Positions 10,202 to 18,652 of a DNA stretch of 64,000 bases are shown in pieces. The notes under the pieces were generated by a model. The model searched no databases and was not told the origin of the DNA. It saw only the letters and a program-made list of their open reading frames with translations. Numbering within the stretch: the stretch's first letter is position 1; each line of letters starts with the position of its first letter. Source of the stretch: Bacteroides faecichinchillae JCM 17102. Its GTDB lineage: Bacteria; Bacteroidota; Bacteroidia; Bacteroidales; Bacteroidaceae. Location: the NCBI RefSeq assembly GCF_000614145.1, contig NZ_BAKK01000009.1, positions 1 through 64,000 of the forward strand, given 5' to 3'. Position numbers and translations under genes: made by a program.

Positions 10202-10341
10202 TAAATTTGCAAACCAAAGTAGTGTGTTTTTTGTTGTAGTCATCAGAATACTACTTAAATAGCTTCTATCGGTTAATTTACGAGACTTCCGGTTAAATCA
10301 AGTTAATGGGTTAGGAGTGTTAATTAGGGAGTGTTAATTTT
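10202..10341 (+). promoter_or_regulatory. rprX upstream region: -7 element and repeated GTTAA motifs
   Basis: TAAATTTG at 10202-10209 fits the Bacteroides -7 consensus; no -33 box is clear. Downstream, GTTAA occurs five times (starts 10272, 10292, 10302, 10319, 10333). The last two lie in a near-perfect 14-bp tandem repeat (10314-10327 and 10328-10341) ending 6 bases before the rprX start. They could be autoregulatory RprY sites or leader elements; this is inference. Confidence 0.4.
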
Positions 10342-10347
10342 GTTGCT

Positions 10348-11904
10348 ATGAAAAAGTCGACAATTTGGATATTAGGTATAGTAATGGGGCTTTCATTTCT
10401 GAGCTTATTGTATTTACAGGTAAGTTACATAGAGGAAATGATTAAAACCCGTAAAGGGCAATTTGATTCTGCTGTACGTAACAGTTTGAGTCAAGTTTCA
10501 AAGGATGTGGAGTTTGCAGAAACGCAACGATGGCTAATTGAAGATGTATCTGAAACGGAGAGAAAAGCGCTGACTGCTAATAGCTCATCTATGCAACAAG
10601 ATATTCCGCGTCAACAAGTACATGGTTTTACTATGAAATCTCAGGATGGAAAAGAGATTTCGGGTTTTAGAATAAATATAATAACTAACAAACCGTCAGA
10701 GTTACCGAAAGCATTGATTTCTCCATACCGAGGAACGAAAACAATTCCGGAAACTTCGAGGTCGTTAGCAGAAGCTATACAAAATCGGTTTGTATATCAG
10801 CGGGGATTGATCGATGAAGTAGCATTACAGATGATTTATCAGGCAAGTGACAGGGCAATAGGAGATAGAGTCAGATTTAGGGATTTAGATGATTATCTGA
10901 AATTGAGTTTTTTCAATAATGCTATTGAGTTGCCTTATCATTTTTCTGTTATTGACAGAGATGGGCGGGAAGTATATCGTTGTGCGGATTACGATCCAAA
11001 AGGGAGTGATGAATCTTATCAACAGGTATTGTTCACCAATGACCCACCTGCGAAGATGAGTATATTAAAAGTGCATTTTCCAGGTAGGAAGGACTATATC
11101 TTTGGTTCCATCAACTTTATGATTCCGTCGTTGATATTTACAATAGTATTGTTGGTGACTTTCATATTTACAATTTATATTGTATTCCGCCAAAAGAAGC
11201 TGACGGAGATGAAGAATGATTTTATCAATAATATGACGCATGAATTTAAGACTCCGATATCGACCATTTCATTGGCAGCACAGATGCTGAAAGATCCCGC
11301 GGTGGGTAAATCTCCACAGATGTTTCAGCATATTTCTGGAGTGATTAATGATGAAACGAAGCGTTTGCGTTTTCAGGTGGAGAAAGTGTTGCAGATGTCG
11401 ATGTTTGATAGACAGAAGGCAACTTTAAAAATGAAGGAAATTGATGCGAACGAACTGATAACGGGAGTGATTAATACTTTTGCTTTGAAGGTGGAACGAT
11501 ATAATGGTAAGATCACATCGAACCTTGAGGCCACTGATCCTGTTATATTTGCAGATGAAATGCATATTACAAATGTGATTTTCAATCTGATGGATAATGC
11601 GGTGAAATATAAGAAGCCGGAAGAGGATTTAGAGCTGAAAGTAAAGACTTGGAATGAACCGGGTAAACTGATGATATCGATACAAGATAACGGTATTGGT
11701 ATTAAGAAAGAGAACCTGAAAAAGATATTTGAAAAGTTCTATCGCGTGCATACAGGTAATCTGCACGATGTAAAAGGCTTTGGTCTGGGTTTGGCTTATG
11801 TGAAAAAGATAATTATGGATCATAAGGGAACCATACGGGCAGAAAGCGACGTGAATATTGGAACTAAATTTATTATTGCATTACCTTTATTAAAAAATAA
11901 TTGA
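10348..11904 (+). CDS. rprX: sensor histidine kinase RprX
   Basis: A 518-residue membrane kinase. It has TM1 at about residues 6-24, a periplasmic domain of about 235 residues, TM2 near 262-285 (FTIVLLVTFIFTIYIVF), then a HisKA domain with the phospho-accepting His in NNMTHEFKTPISTIS and an HATPase domain (N box IFNLMDNAVKY, DNGIGIKKENL, GFGLGLAYVKK). It lies one base before its response regulator. The pair matches RprX/RprY, first described in Bacteroides fragilis for effects on tetracycline resistance genes and later tied to stress and metabolic control. The symbol rests on similarity I recognise, not on a search. Confidence 0.88.
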   Translation: MKKSTIWILGIVMGLSFLSLLYLQVSYIEEMIKTRKGQFDSAVRNSLSQVSKDVEFAETQRWLIEDVSETERKALTANSSSMQQDIPRQQVHGFTMKSQDGKEISGFRINIITNKPSELPKALISPYRGTKTIPETSRSLAEAIQNRFVYQRGLIDEVALQMIYQASDRAIGDRVRFRDLDDYLKLSFFNNAIELPYHFSVIDRDGREVYRCADYDPKGSDESYQQVLFTNDPPAKMSILKVHFPGRKDYIFGSINFMIPSLIFTIVLLVTFIFTIYIVFRQKKLTEMKNDFINNMTHEFKTPISTISLAAQMLKDPAVGKSPQMFQHISGVINDETKRLRFQVEKVLQMSMFDRQKATLKMKEIDANELITGVINTFALKVERYNGKITSNLEATDPVIFADEMHITNVIFNLMDNAVKYKKPEEDLELKVKTWNEPGKLMISIQDNGIGIKKENLKKIFEKFYRVHTGNLHDVKGFGLGLAYVKKIIMDHKGTIRAESDVNIGTKFIIALPLLKNN

Positions 11905-11905
11905 T

Positions 11906-12607
11906 ATGGACGAGAAACTGCGTATTTTATTATGCGAAGATGATGAAAATCTTGGCATGCTTTTAAGAGAATATTTACAGGCAAAAGGTTACTCTGCTGA
12001 GTTGTATCCTGATGGAGAAGCTGGTTACAAAGCTTTCCTGAAGAATAAATATGACTTGTGTGTGTTTGACGTAATGATGCCTAAGAAAGATGGTTTCACT
12101 TTGGCGCAGGATGTTCGTGCTGCCAATGCTGAAATTCCTATTATTTTCCTGACTGCGAAAACACTGAAGGAAGATATCCTGGAAGGGTTTAAGATTGGGG
12201 CGGATGATTATATTACCAAACCATTCAGTATGGAAGAACTGACATTCAGAATTGAAGCGATCCTGAGACGTGTTCGCGGAAAGAAGAATAAAGAAAGCAA
12301 TATCTATAAAATCGGTAAGTTTACTTTCGATACCCAGAAACAGATTTTGGCTACAGAAGGTAAACAGACAAAGCTGACTACTAAGGAATCAGAACTGCTG
12401 GGATTGCTTTGTGCTCATGCTAACGAGATTCTGCAACGTGACTTTGCATTGAAGACTATCTGGATTGATGATAACTATTTCAATGCTCGCAGTATGGATG
12501 TGTATATTACGAAATTACGTAAACACTTGAAAGAAGATGATTCAATTGAGATTATTAATATTCACGGAAAAGGTTATAAGCTAATTACTCCGGAAGTTGA
12601 ATCATAA
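11906..12607 (+). CDS. rprY: response regulator RprY, OmpR family
   Basis: A 233-residue two-domain regulator. The receiver domain has the acidic pair CEDDEN, phospho-acceptor Asp55 in VFDVMMPKKDG, Thr/Ala in FLTAKT and the conserved lysine. A winged-helix DNA-binding domain follows (LTTKESELLGLLCAHANEI, NARSMDVYITKLRKHL, IINIHGKGYKL). Cotranscribed with rprX and closed by a 20-bp-stem terminator. Confidence 0.92.
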   Translation: MDEKLRILLCEDDENLGMLLREYLQAKGYSAELYPDGEAGYKAFLKNKYDLCVFDVMMPKKDGFTLAQDVRAANAEIPIIFLTAKTLKEDILEGFKIGADDYITKPFSMEELTFRIEAILRRVRGKKNKESNIYKIGKFTFDTQKQILATEGKQTKLTTKESELLGLLCAHANEILQRDFALKTIWIDDNYFNARSMDVYITKLRKHLKEDDSIEIINIHGKGYKLITPEVES

Positions 12608-12620
12608 TAATCTCTTGATA

Positions 12621-12674
12621 AAAATCAATAAAAAATCCCGGAAACATCTGTTCTCGGGATTTTTTATTGATTTT
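12621..12674. terminator. bidirectional terminator, 20-bp perfect inverted repeat
   Basis: Arms 12621-12640 and 12655-12674 are exact reverse complements (core AAAAATCCCG / CGGGATTTTT) with a 14-base loop. A-rich and T-rich ends make it work on both strands: it serves rprY on the plus strand and the small membrane protein gene on the minus strand. Confidence 0.9.
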
Positions 12675-12681
12675 TACGAAT

Positions 12682-12858
12682 TTAATCAGTAATCCTCTTA
12701 TTGATAACAATATAAGAGATGAGTCCTAACACAACGAATACTGCCGATGTGCCTAAAACGACGTTGTTGTTTACATTTCCTGTAATTGAACAAGCCAGTA
12801 AGATGACTACTCCGATCAAGATTAAAATCAATCCCAGATTCTTTAATAAGTCTTTCAT
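12682..12858 (-). CDS. small membrane protein, 58 residues
   Basis: A short frame (MKDLLKNLGLILILIGVVIL... ending NKRITD) with two predicted membrane helices: about residues 7-24 and 36-52 (LGTSAVFVVLGLISYIVI). The lysine-rich start and end suggest both termini face the cytoplasm. The pattern is that of many tiny Bacteroides inner-membrane proteins, and it has its own terminator. The opposite-strand frame over 12719-12946 is its shadow. Function unknown. Confidence 0.75.
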   Translation of the reverse strand: MKDLLKNLGLILILIGVVILLACSITGNVNNNVVLGTSAVFVVLGLISYIVINKRITD

Positions 12859-13041
12859 GTGTGTGTATTTAACAGTTTATTATTTAGTTGTTTATTGTCA
12901 AATAGATTATTATTTAATGCTAGATTATATAATAGTCACAAATTAAAGCATAATTCTTCAACGGGCGAAATAAATTAGGTGAAAAATCCATTATTGAGAC
13001 AGATTTAGTGGATTTTAGGAATTATATAATTCGTTTTCAGC

Positions 13042-13488
13042 TTAATCTTTCGTATTATAGAAAACCTTTTTTAGCACTTCCTGTCCAATACTTAACTCCT
13101 CAAGTGTAATGCCTTGAAGAGCTTCTTTCAGAGTTTGCCCAACAATAATTCGTGCTTTTTCTTCTAACTCTTTTCCATCTTTAGTTAAGTGAATAAGGTT
13201 AGTGCGGCGATCTTTTTTGTCCGAAATGCGTACTACTAAATGTTGCCGTTCCATATTGTCTATTAAACGTGTCATGCTAGGTTTGTCTTTAAAAGTTGCA
13301 TTACACAACTCTTGTTGGGTAACACCATCTTTTTCCCATAGGAAGATCAGTACTGTCCATTGCTCAGGACTGATTTCCAGTCCATTCTGACGGAAATTAC
13401 GATATAACTTCCGGTTAATGGCCGCCGAAACCTTGCCATTAAGTATGGCAAATATAAGTCGGATATCAAAGTTGAATTGCTCTATCAT
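13042..13488 (-). CDS. MarR family transcriptional regulator
   Basis: About 148 residues: helix-rich N-terminus for dimerisation (MIEQFNFDIRLIFAILNGKV), winged helix-turn-helix (ISPEQWTVLIFLWEKDGVTQ, KDKPSMTRLIDNMERQHLVV) and wing DKKDRRTNLIHLT. An upstream ATG at 13515 is possible, but the -7 element TACCTTTG sits at 13513-13520, so transcription would begin at about 13507 and the start must be 13488. A 12-bp palindrome at the predicted transcript start suggests autorepression. Target genes unknown; the divergent neighbour is the ribosomal protein operon. Confidence 0.87.
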   Translation of the reverse strand: MIEQFNFDIRLIFAILNGKVSAAINRKLYRNFRQNGLEISPEQWTVLIFLWEKDGVTQQELCNATFKDKPSMTRLIDNMERQHLVVRISDKKDRRTNLIHLTKDGKELEEKARIIVGQTLKEALQGITLEELSIGQEVLKKVFYNTKD

Positions 13489-13495
13489 GAAATTA

Positions 13496-13520
13496 TTGTT
13501 TAAACAACCTTGCAAAGGTA
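13496..13520 (-). promoter_or_regulatory. marR promoter -7 box with overlapping palindromic operator
   Basis: On the minus strand TACCTTTG (13520-13513) is followed directly by the perfect palindrome TTGTTTAAACAA (13507-13496), then the ATG at 13488. The palindrome covers the predicted transcription start, the classic place for a MarR dimer to repress itself. Confidence 0.6.
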
Positions 13521-13570
13521 AACTACTTATTGGATAATTCCTATATTCGGGTATAAAAAAAGATTAAATG

Positions 13571-13601
13571 TTTGTAGTTCAAAATAAAATGCCTAACTTT
13601 G
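13571..13601 (+). promoter_or_regulatory. consensus Bacteroides promoter for rpsF operon
   Basis: TTTG at 13571-13574, exactly 19 bases, then TAACTTTG at 13594-13601. Both elements and the spacing match the Bacteroides sigma-ABfr consensus perfectly. The transcript should begin near 13608. Confidence 0.85.
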
Positions 13602-13648
13602 CACCCGCATTTTAAAATCAAATAATTTATTTATTTAATTAAACGAGT

Positions 13649-13993
13649 ATGAATCAATACGAAACCGTTTTCATTTTAACTCCCGTTTTATCTGATGTTC
13701 AGATGAAGGAAGCGGTAGAGAAATTCAAAGGTATTCTTCAAGAAGAAGGTGCTGAGATTATTAATGAAGAGAACTGGGGACTAAAGAAATTGGCTTATCC
13801 AATTGAAAAGAAGTCTACAGGTTTCTATCAACTGATTGAGTTCAATGCAGCTCCTACTGTAATAGACAAGTTGGAAGTAAACTTCCGTCGTGATGAGCGT
13901 GTAATCCGTTTCTTGACTTTCAGAATGGATAAATATGCTGCAGAATATGCTGCTAAGAGAAGAAGTGTTAAATCAAACAAAAAGGAGGATTAA
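13649..13993 (+). CDS. rpsF: 30S ribosomal protein S6
   Basis: 114 residues opening [19 protein letters not shown], with the diagnostic [20 protein letters not shown] segment and [10 protein letters not shown] near the end. S6 binds the central domain of 16S rRNA together with S18, encoded next. First gene of the operon, read from the consensus promoter at 13571-13601. Confidence 0.97.
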   Translation: MNQYETVFILTPVLSDVQMKEAVEKFKGILQEEGAEIINEENWGLKKLAYPIEKKSTGFYQLIEFNAAPTVIDKLEVNFRRDERVIRFLTFRMDKYAAEYAAKRRSVKSNKKED

Positions 13994-13995
13994 TC

Positions 13996-14268
13996 ATGGC
14001 ACAACAAGTTCAATCAGAAATCAGATATTTAACTCCGCCCTCAGTAGACGTTAAAAAGAAAAAATACTGCCGTTTCAAAAAAAGCGGTATTAAGTACATC
14101 GATTACAAAGATCCTGAATTCTTGAAGAAATTCTTGAATGAGCAGGGAAAAATCCTTCCGCGTCGTATCACTGGTACTTCTTTGAAGTTCCAACGTCGTA
14201 TTGCGCAGGCTGTGAAGAGAGCTCGTCACTTGGCATTGTTGCCATATGTAACTGACATGATGAAATAA
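13996..14268 (+). CDS. rpsR: 30S ribosomal protein S18
   Basis: 90 residues. [19 protein letters not shown] and the highly conserved core [20 protein letters not shown] with [11 protein letters not shown] identify S18, the partner of S6 on the platform of the small subunit. It starts two bases after the rpsF stop. Confidence 0.97.
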   Translation: MAQQVQSEIRYLTPPSVDVKKKKYCRFKKSGIKYIDYKDPEFLKKFLNEQGKILPRRITGTSLKFQRRIAQAVKRARHLALLPYVTDMMK

Positions 14269-14282
14269 GAAGGAGGAAAAGT

Positions 14283-14726
14283 ATGGAAATTATATTAAAA
14301 GAAGACGTAGTAAACTTGGGTTATAAGAATGATATCGTAAACGTTAAGTCTGGTTACGGTCGCAATTACTTAATCCCGACAGGAAAAGCTGTCATCGCTT
14401 CTCCTTCTGCAAAGAAAATGTTGGCTGAAGAACTGAAACAACGTGCTCACAAACTTGAGAAAATCAAGAAAGATGCTGAGGCTATGGCTGCTAAGTTGGA
14501 AGGCGTTTCTTTGACTATTGCAACTAAGGTTAGCTCAACTGGTACAATTTTCGGTTCTGTTGGTAATATCCAGATTGCTGAAGCTTTGGCAAAATTGGGT
14601 CACGAAGTAGACAGAAAGATCATCGTTGTAAAAGACGCTGTGAAAGAAATTGGTAATTATAAAGCTATCGTGAAATTGCATAAGGAGGTTTCTGTAGAGG
14701 TTCCTTTTGAAGTAGTAGCTGAATAA
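14283..14726 (+). CDS. rplI: 50S ribosomal protein L9
   Basis: 147 residues, the normal length. The N-terminal rRNA-binding domain is MEIILKEDVVNLGYKNDIV and VKSGYGRNYLIPTGKA, then the long connecting helix (KKMLAEELKQRAHKLEKIKK) and the C-terminal domain (GSVGNIQIAEAL). Last gene of the operon; its start has a clear Shine-Dalgarno-like AGGAGG, and a strong terminator follows. Confidence 0.97.
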   Translation: MEIILKEDVVNLGYKNDIVNVKSGYGRNYLIPTGKAVIASPSAKKMLAEELKQRAHKLEKIKKDAEAMAAKLEGVSLTIATKVSSTGTIFGSVGNIQIAEALAKLGHEVDRKIIVVKDAVKEIGNYKAIVKLHKEVSVEVPFEVVAE

Positions 14727-14749
14727 TTTTTATCATAATATAATTGAAG

Positions 14750-14782
14750 CGGTTTATCCTATAAGGGTAAACCGTTTTTTTG
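14750..14782 (+). terminator. intrinsic terminator of the rpsF-rpsR-rplI operon
   Basis: 11-bp stem (CGGTTTATCCT with AGGGTAAACCG, one G-U pair), 3-base loop, then seven T. Confidence 0.9.
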
Positions 14783-15111
14783 TTTTTTATAATCTGTAAT
14801 AGGGGTTGTGCACTTAATCTATATAAATTGAGAACAGGTTGAGAAGCGTTATCTGTTTTAGTGTGAAGTAGTGGAAGAATTTATGTAAGTTGATTGGGAG
14901 AATGCTTGTTTCCTAAGAGAATCCTAAAGATTCTCTGTTTTTGTAGTCTGAGCTAATTAAGTAGTTTTTATTTTTATGGAGGAATTTTGTGTGTAATAAT
15001 AATCTGAGTGAAGTAGAGTTTTTAATCGAAAAATAATATATAATGCGTTTATGTTTAATTAGTCTTATATCCCATATAGAATTTGGTGTCTACGGCAAAA
15101 AAAATAAAAAA
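14783..15111. other. gene-free AT-rich interval with one small hairpin
   Basis: No frame here resembles a gene. The only structure I see is an 8-bp hairpin AGAGAATC / GATTCTCT at 14916-14936 followed by GTTTTTG. The plus-strand frame from 15043 is antisense to the lipoprotein gene and its terminator. Confidence 0.5.
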
Positions 15112-15144
15112 AAAGTCTGTGCATACTTTCGTATGTCAGACTTT
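15112..15144 (-). terminator. terminator of the small lipoprotein gene
   Basis: On the minus strand AAAGTCTG / CAGACTTT with inner CATAC / GTATG forms a stem with small bulges, followed by long runs of T. Confidence 0.85.
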
Positions 15145-15169
15145 CAATTCTCTCTAGGCTGTTTCTTTA

Positions 15170-15391
15170 TTATTCAGCTACTACAGTTTCAGTTACAGTT
15201 AAGGTATCAGTTGCAGTTGTGTCAGCTTCTGCTTGTGCAGCTGCTTCGATTTCTACTGCTTGTACTGCTGCGATAGAGTCAGCGATACGGATAGAATCTT
15301 GTTGAGCTTTCTGAGCGTCAGCTGCTTTGTTACCACATGATGCGAATGATACTGCTGCGATAGCGACTGCCATCAAAACTAATTTTTTCAT
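15170..15391 (-). CDS. small Ala/Thr/Asp-rich lipoprotein
   Basis: 73 residues. The signal MKKLVLMAVAIAAVSFASC ends in a lipobox cysteine (residue 19). The mature part is of low complexity, rich in Ala, Gln, Asp and Thr (QKAQQDSIRIADSIAA, ADTTATDTLTVTETVVAE), with a short coiled-coil-like stretch. A -7 box TACCTTTG lies at 15443-15450 and a strong terminator follows, so it is a monocistronic and probably well-expressed gene. No function recognised. Confidence 0.8.
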   Translation of the reverse strand: MKKLVLMAVAIAAVSFASCGNKAADAQKAQQDSIRIADSIAAVQAVEIEAAAQAEADTTATDTLTVTETVVAE

Positions 15392-15442
15392 TTTCTTTGC
15401 TTTTTAAAACGTAATACAATCAATTGCTTTATTAAAACAATG

Positions 15443-15450
15443 CAAAGGTA
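15443..15450 (-). promoter_or_regulatory. -7 promoter element for the small lipoprotein
   Basis: TACCTTTG on the minus strand, about 50 bases before the ATG. No clear -33 box. Confidence 0.55.
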
Positions 15451-15550
15451 TGCACTTTTTCAATATGTTGTTCTCGAAAACCCAACTTTTTTTTATATTT
15501 TTTTTTGAAGATGGGCACTTTTTTTACTTAATCCTATGTTTTACAACATA

Positions 15551-17223
15551 TTAATTTACTGCTATACTATTATAAAGATATCTTTTGATACTACGCTTTG
15601 GAGTCTTTTCAAACTCAGTGGGATAGAGTTGAATCTGGCTGATTTTTTCGTAAGTTGCTACGCTGTTATTAAGATTCTTGAGATTCTCATCCATTATTGT
15701 TTTTAAATTATCTGGGTTATTGAGTCCAAGTGAATCTAAAGCTTCATAATCTGCATAGACTAGCGCAACTAATTTCTTATTTCGTTCAATGACAAGACTT
15801 TCAAGAATAAACGGCAGATTATTAAGCTTTGCTTCCAGCTCCTCTGGGAAGATATTCTGGCCATTTGAACTTAAAATCATACTTTTAAGACGACCACGAA
15901 TGAAAATGTTTCCGCAGGCATCTATTGTTCCAAGGTCACCTGTACGTAACCATCCATCTTCAGTAAAGACTTCATCAGTAGCTTCTTGATTTTTGTAATA
16001 ACCCACCATTACATTTTCTCCTCTAACTTGAATTTCTCCAATTTCAGTTTCCGAGTTCTCCTTATATATACGTGCTTCCATAATATCCAGTATTTTTCCA
16101 GACGAACCTAGCACAAATTCATTCCAAGGGGCATAACTGATGAGCGGACCACATTCTGTCATGCCATATCCAATGGTAAATGGAAATTTAATTCTATAGA
16201 AAAACTCTTCCACTTCTTCGTTCATGCTGCACCACCAATGATGATTTCCTTGAAACGTCCACCCAAAGCATCAATCAGTCTTTTGCGTATTTGATTATAG
16301 ATTTGGGTGTCAAGTAAAGGGATATTCAATGCCCATTTCATTCCTTTTTTATTAATGAGGGGCTGGATGATATTCTTATATATTTTCTCGATTACTAGAG
16401 GGACGGTAATGATAAGATTTGGTTTTACTTCTTCGAAAGCTTTCATGATAATCTTAGGCGAAGGTGCTTTTCCAAGCAGGGTGACATGGGTACCGACAGC
16501 TGTTGCAGTGAGGAAGTCGAAAGCACAGCCATAAGCATGGGCTAATGGAAGGAAGGAGAGGACTTTATCTCCTTTCTTCAGCAGTTCTGTTCGAATACCG
16601 AAAGTAACGTTACCGGCAAGGTTGTTTCCGGTCAACATAACTCCTTTACTGAAGCCTGTTGTTCCGGAGGTATAGTTCAGGAGCATTACTTTGTCATTAG
16701 ACAAGGTGGTATATTGCACATTATCGCGAGTAAAACCTTTCGGGTAAGTGGTGTGCATTTCTCTATCGAGATTCTTCATAAACTTCTGTATCGTTTCCCC
16801 ATCGCGTTGGTAGAGACAGCGAAAATCTGTAAGGGAGAAAACTCCGCGAAGTCCGGTTAGCTTTTCTTCTTCTAGACTTTCCCAAATACTGTCACTAGTA
16901 AATAAGAAAATAGATTCAGAATGATTGACGATATGATGAACATCATTCGGAGTAAAATCTTGTAGAATAGGGACTACAATTGCGCCATAAGTGATTGTAG
17001 CCATATAGGCTATGCACCAGTGAGCGTTGTTTTTACCGATCACCGAGATTTTATCTCCTCTGCGGAGGCTGCAATGCTTGAATAACAGATGCAAGCGGGC
17101 GATTCTTTCCGCTACTTCACCGTAAGTATATTGAGTATTTTCTCCATAATCGGTGTAACAAGGTAAATCCCAGTTCTCACGAAAACTATTCTCGTATAGT
17201 TTAATGAAATTCTCTTTAATCAT
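15551..17223 (-). CDS. fadD: long-chain acyl-CoA synthetase (AMP-binding; apparent frameshift)
   Basis: Frames 16222-17346 and 15551-16225 make one adenylate-forming enzyme of about 557 residues. The first has the P-loop-like LLNYTSGTTGFSKGVMLTG, FLPLAHAYG and ends EIIIGGAA. The second continues MNEEVEEFF, GYGMTECGPLISYAP, the ATP-binding GWLRTGDLG and the catalytic lysine in KTPKRSIKRYL. One missing base near 16222 (GCA-GCA-ATG read as GCAGCATG) rejoins them. The frames overlap as ATGA, which mimics a coupled operon, but neither half would be an enzyme alone. I place the start at 17223: a -7 box TATTTTTG lies at 17247-17254, inside the longer frame. It activates fatty acids with CoA. Confidence 0.88.
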
Positions 17224-17246
17224 TGCACGTTTTTTAATGAATTGTG

Positions 17247-17307
17247 CAAAAATAGGAATAAACTTTTGTATCCTCAAGTGTTTTACTAATAATAATGTGT
17301 AACTTTG
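17247..17307. promoter_or_regulatory. divergent promoters for fadD (-) and mtaB (+)
   Basis: Minus strand: TATTTTTG (17254-17247) with a partial TTG box 20 bases upstream. Plus strand: TAACTTTG at 17300-17307. Both fit the -7 consensus and lie 24-26 bases from their start codons. Confidence 0.55.
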
Positions 17308-17332
17308 CACGAAATATGCGTTAAAACAGATT

Positions 17333-18648
17333 ATGATAGATACCACTGTATTTCAAAATAAGACAGCTGTATATTATACATTAGGCTGTAAATTGAATTT
17401 TTCAGAGACTTCAACTATCGGTAAAATCCTGCGGGAAGCAGGAGTCCGGACTGCGCGTAAAGGGGAAAAAGCAGATATTTGTGTCGTCAATACTTGTTCG
17501 GTAACAGAGATGGCAGATAAGAAATGCCGTCAGGCTATTCATCGATTAGTAAAACAGCATCCCGGTGCTTTTGTGGTAGTAACAGGGTGTTATGCGCAGT
17601 TGAAACCTGGTGATGTAGCAAAGATAAAAGGAGTAGATGTGGTGTTGGGTGCTGAACAAAAAAATGATTTGTTACAGTATTTGGGTGACTTACATAAACA
17701 TGAACAAGGAGAAACAATAACTACCATAACTAAAGATATTCGTTCATTTGCACCGTCTTGCTCGAGAGGGGATCGTACCCGCTTTTTCTTGAAAGTACAG
17801 GATGGATGTGATTATTACTGTTCATATTGTACTATACCTTTTGCACGCGGACGTAGCCGTAATGGAACTATTGCTTCGATGGTGGAGCAGGCAAAGCAGG
17901 CGGCTGCCGAAGGTGGAAAGGAGATCGTATTGACGGGGTGAATATCGGAGATTTTGGTAAAACTACTGGAGAGACTTTTTTCGATCTGGTAAAAGCATTA
18001 GACCATGTGGAAGGTATCGAACGTTATCGTATTTCTTCTATTGAACCCAATTTGCTGACGGACGAGATTATTGAATTTGTGTCTCAGTCTCGTAAATTTA
18101 TGCCTCATTTTCATATTCCGTTGCAATCTGGTTGCGATGAAGTATTGAAGTTGATGCGTCGTCGTTATGATACAGCTCTTTTTGCATCAAAAGTGAAGAA
18201 GATTAAAGAAATTATGCCGGATGCTTTTATTGGCGTGGATGTGATTGTAGGCACTCGCGGTGAAACAGAGACATATTTTGAACAGGCTTACAGATTTATA
18301 GCAGGTTTGGATGTGACTCAGTTGCATGTGTTCAGTTATTCTGAACGTCCGGGAACACAGGCTTTGAAGATTGAACATATTGTTCCGCCGGAAGAAAAGC
18401 ATCAGCGTAGTCAGCGTTTATTGAATCTTTCGGATGAAAAGACGCAAGCTTTTTATGCCAGACATATTGGGCAGACAATGTCTGTGTTGATGGAAAAATC
18501 GAAGGTGGGTAATCCAATGTATGGATTTACGGAGAATTATATTCGTGTAGAAGTAGAAACAGATAGTTCTTTAGACAATCAAGTTCTTTCTGTTCGTCTG
18601 GGTGATTTTAATGAAGATAACACAGCACTAAAAGGTACAATTCTATAG
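17333..18648 (+). CDS. mtaB: tRNA t6A37 methylthiotransferase MtaB (apparent frameshift)
   Basis: Frames 17333-17941 and 17938-18648 make one protein of about 438 residues. The N-terminal UPF0004 domain has three cluster cysteines (TLGCKLN, VVNTCSV, VTGCYAQ). The radical SAM domain has the CxxxCxxC motif in QDGCDYYCSYCTIPF. A TRAM-like RNA-binding segment ends the protein. One G missing from the run at 17936-17939 restores VLTGVNIGDFGKTTG, an expected radical-SAM strand. The enzyme adds a methylthio group to t6A at tRNA position 37. Choice of MtaB over MiaB and RimO rests on the N-terminal pattern and its 438-residue length. First gene of a four-gene operon. Confidence 0.88.
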
Positions 18649-18652
18649 TATT

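Noticed and set aside
12719..12946. Plus-strand 75-residue ORF
   Set aside because: Antisense to the 58-residue membrane protein, with no promoter or protein-like composition.
15043..15276. Plus-strand ORF rich in Leu and Gln
   Set aside because: Low-complexity antisense image of the small lipoprotein and its terminator.
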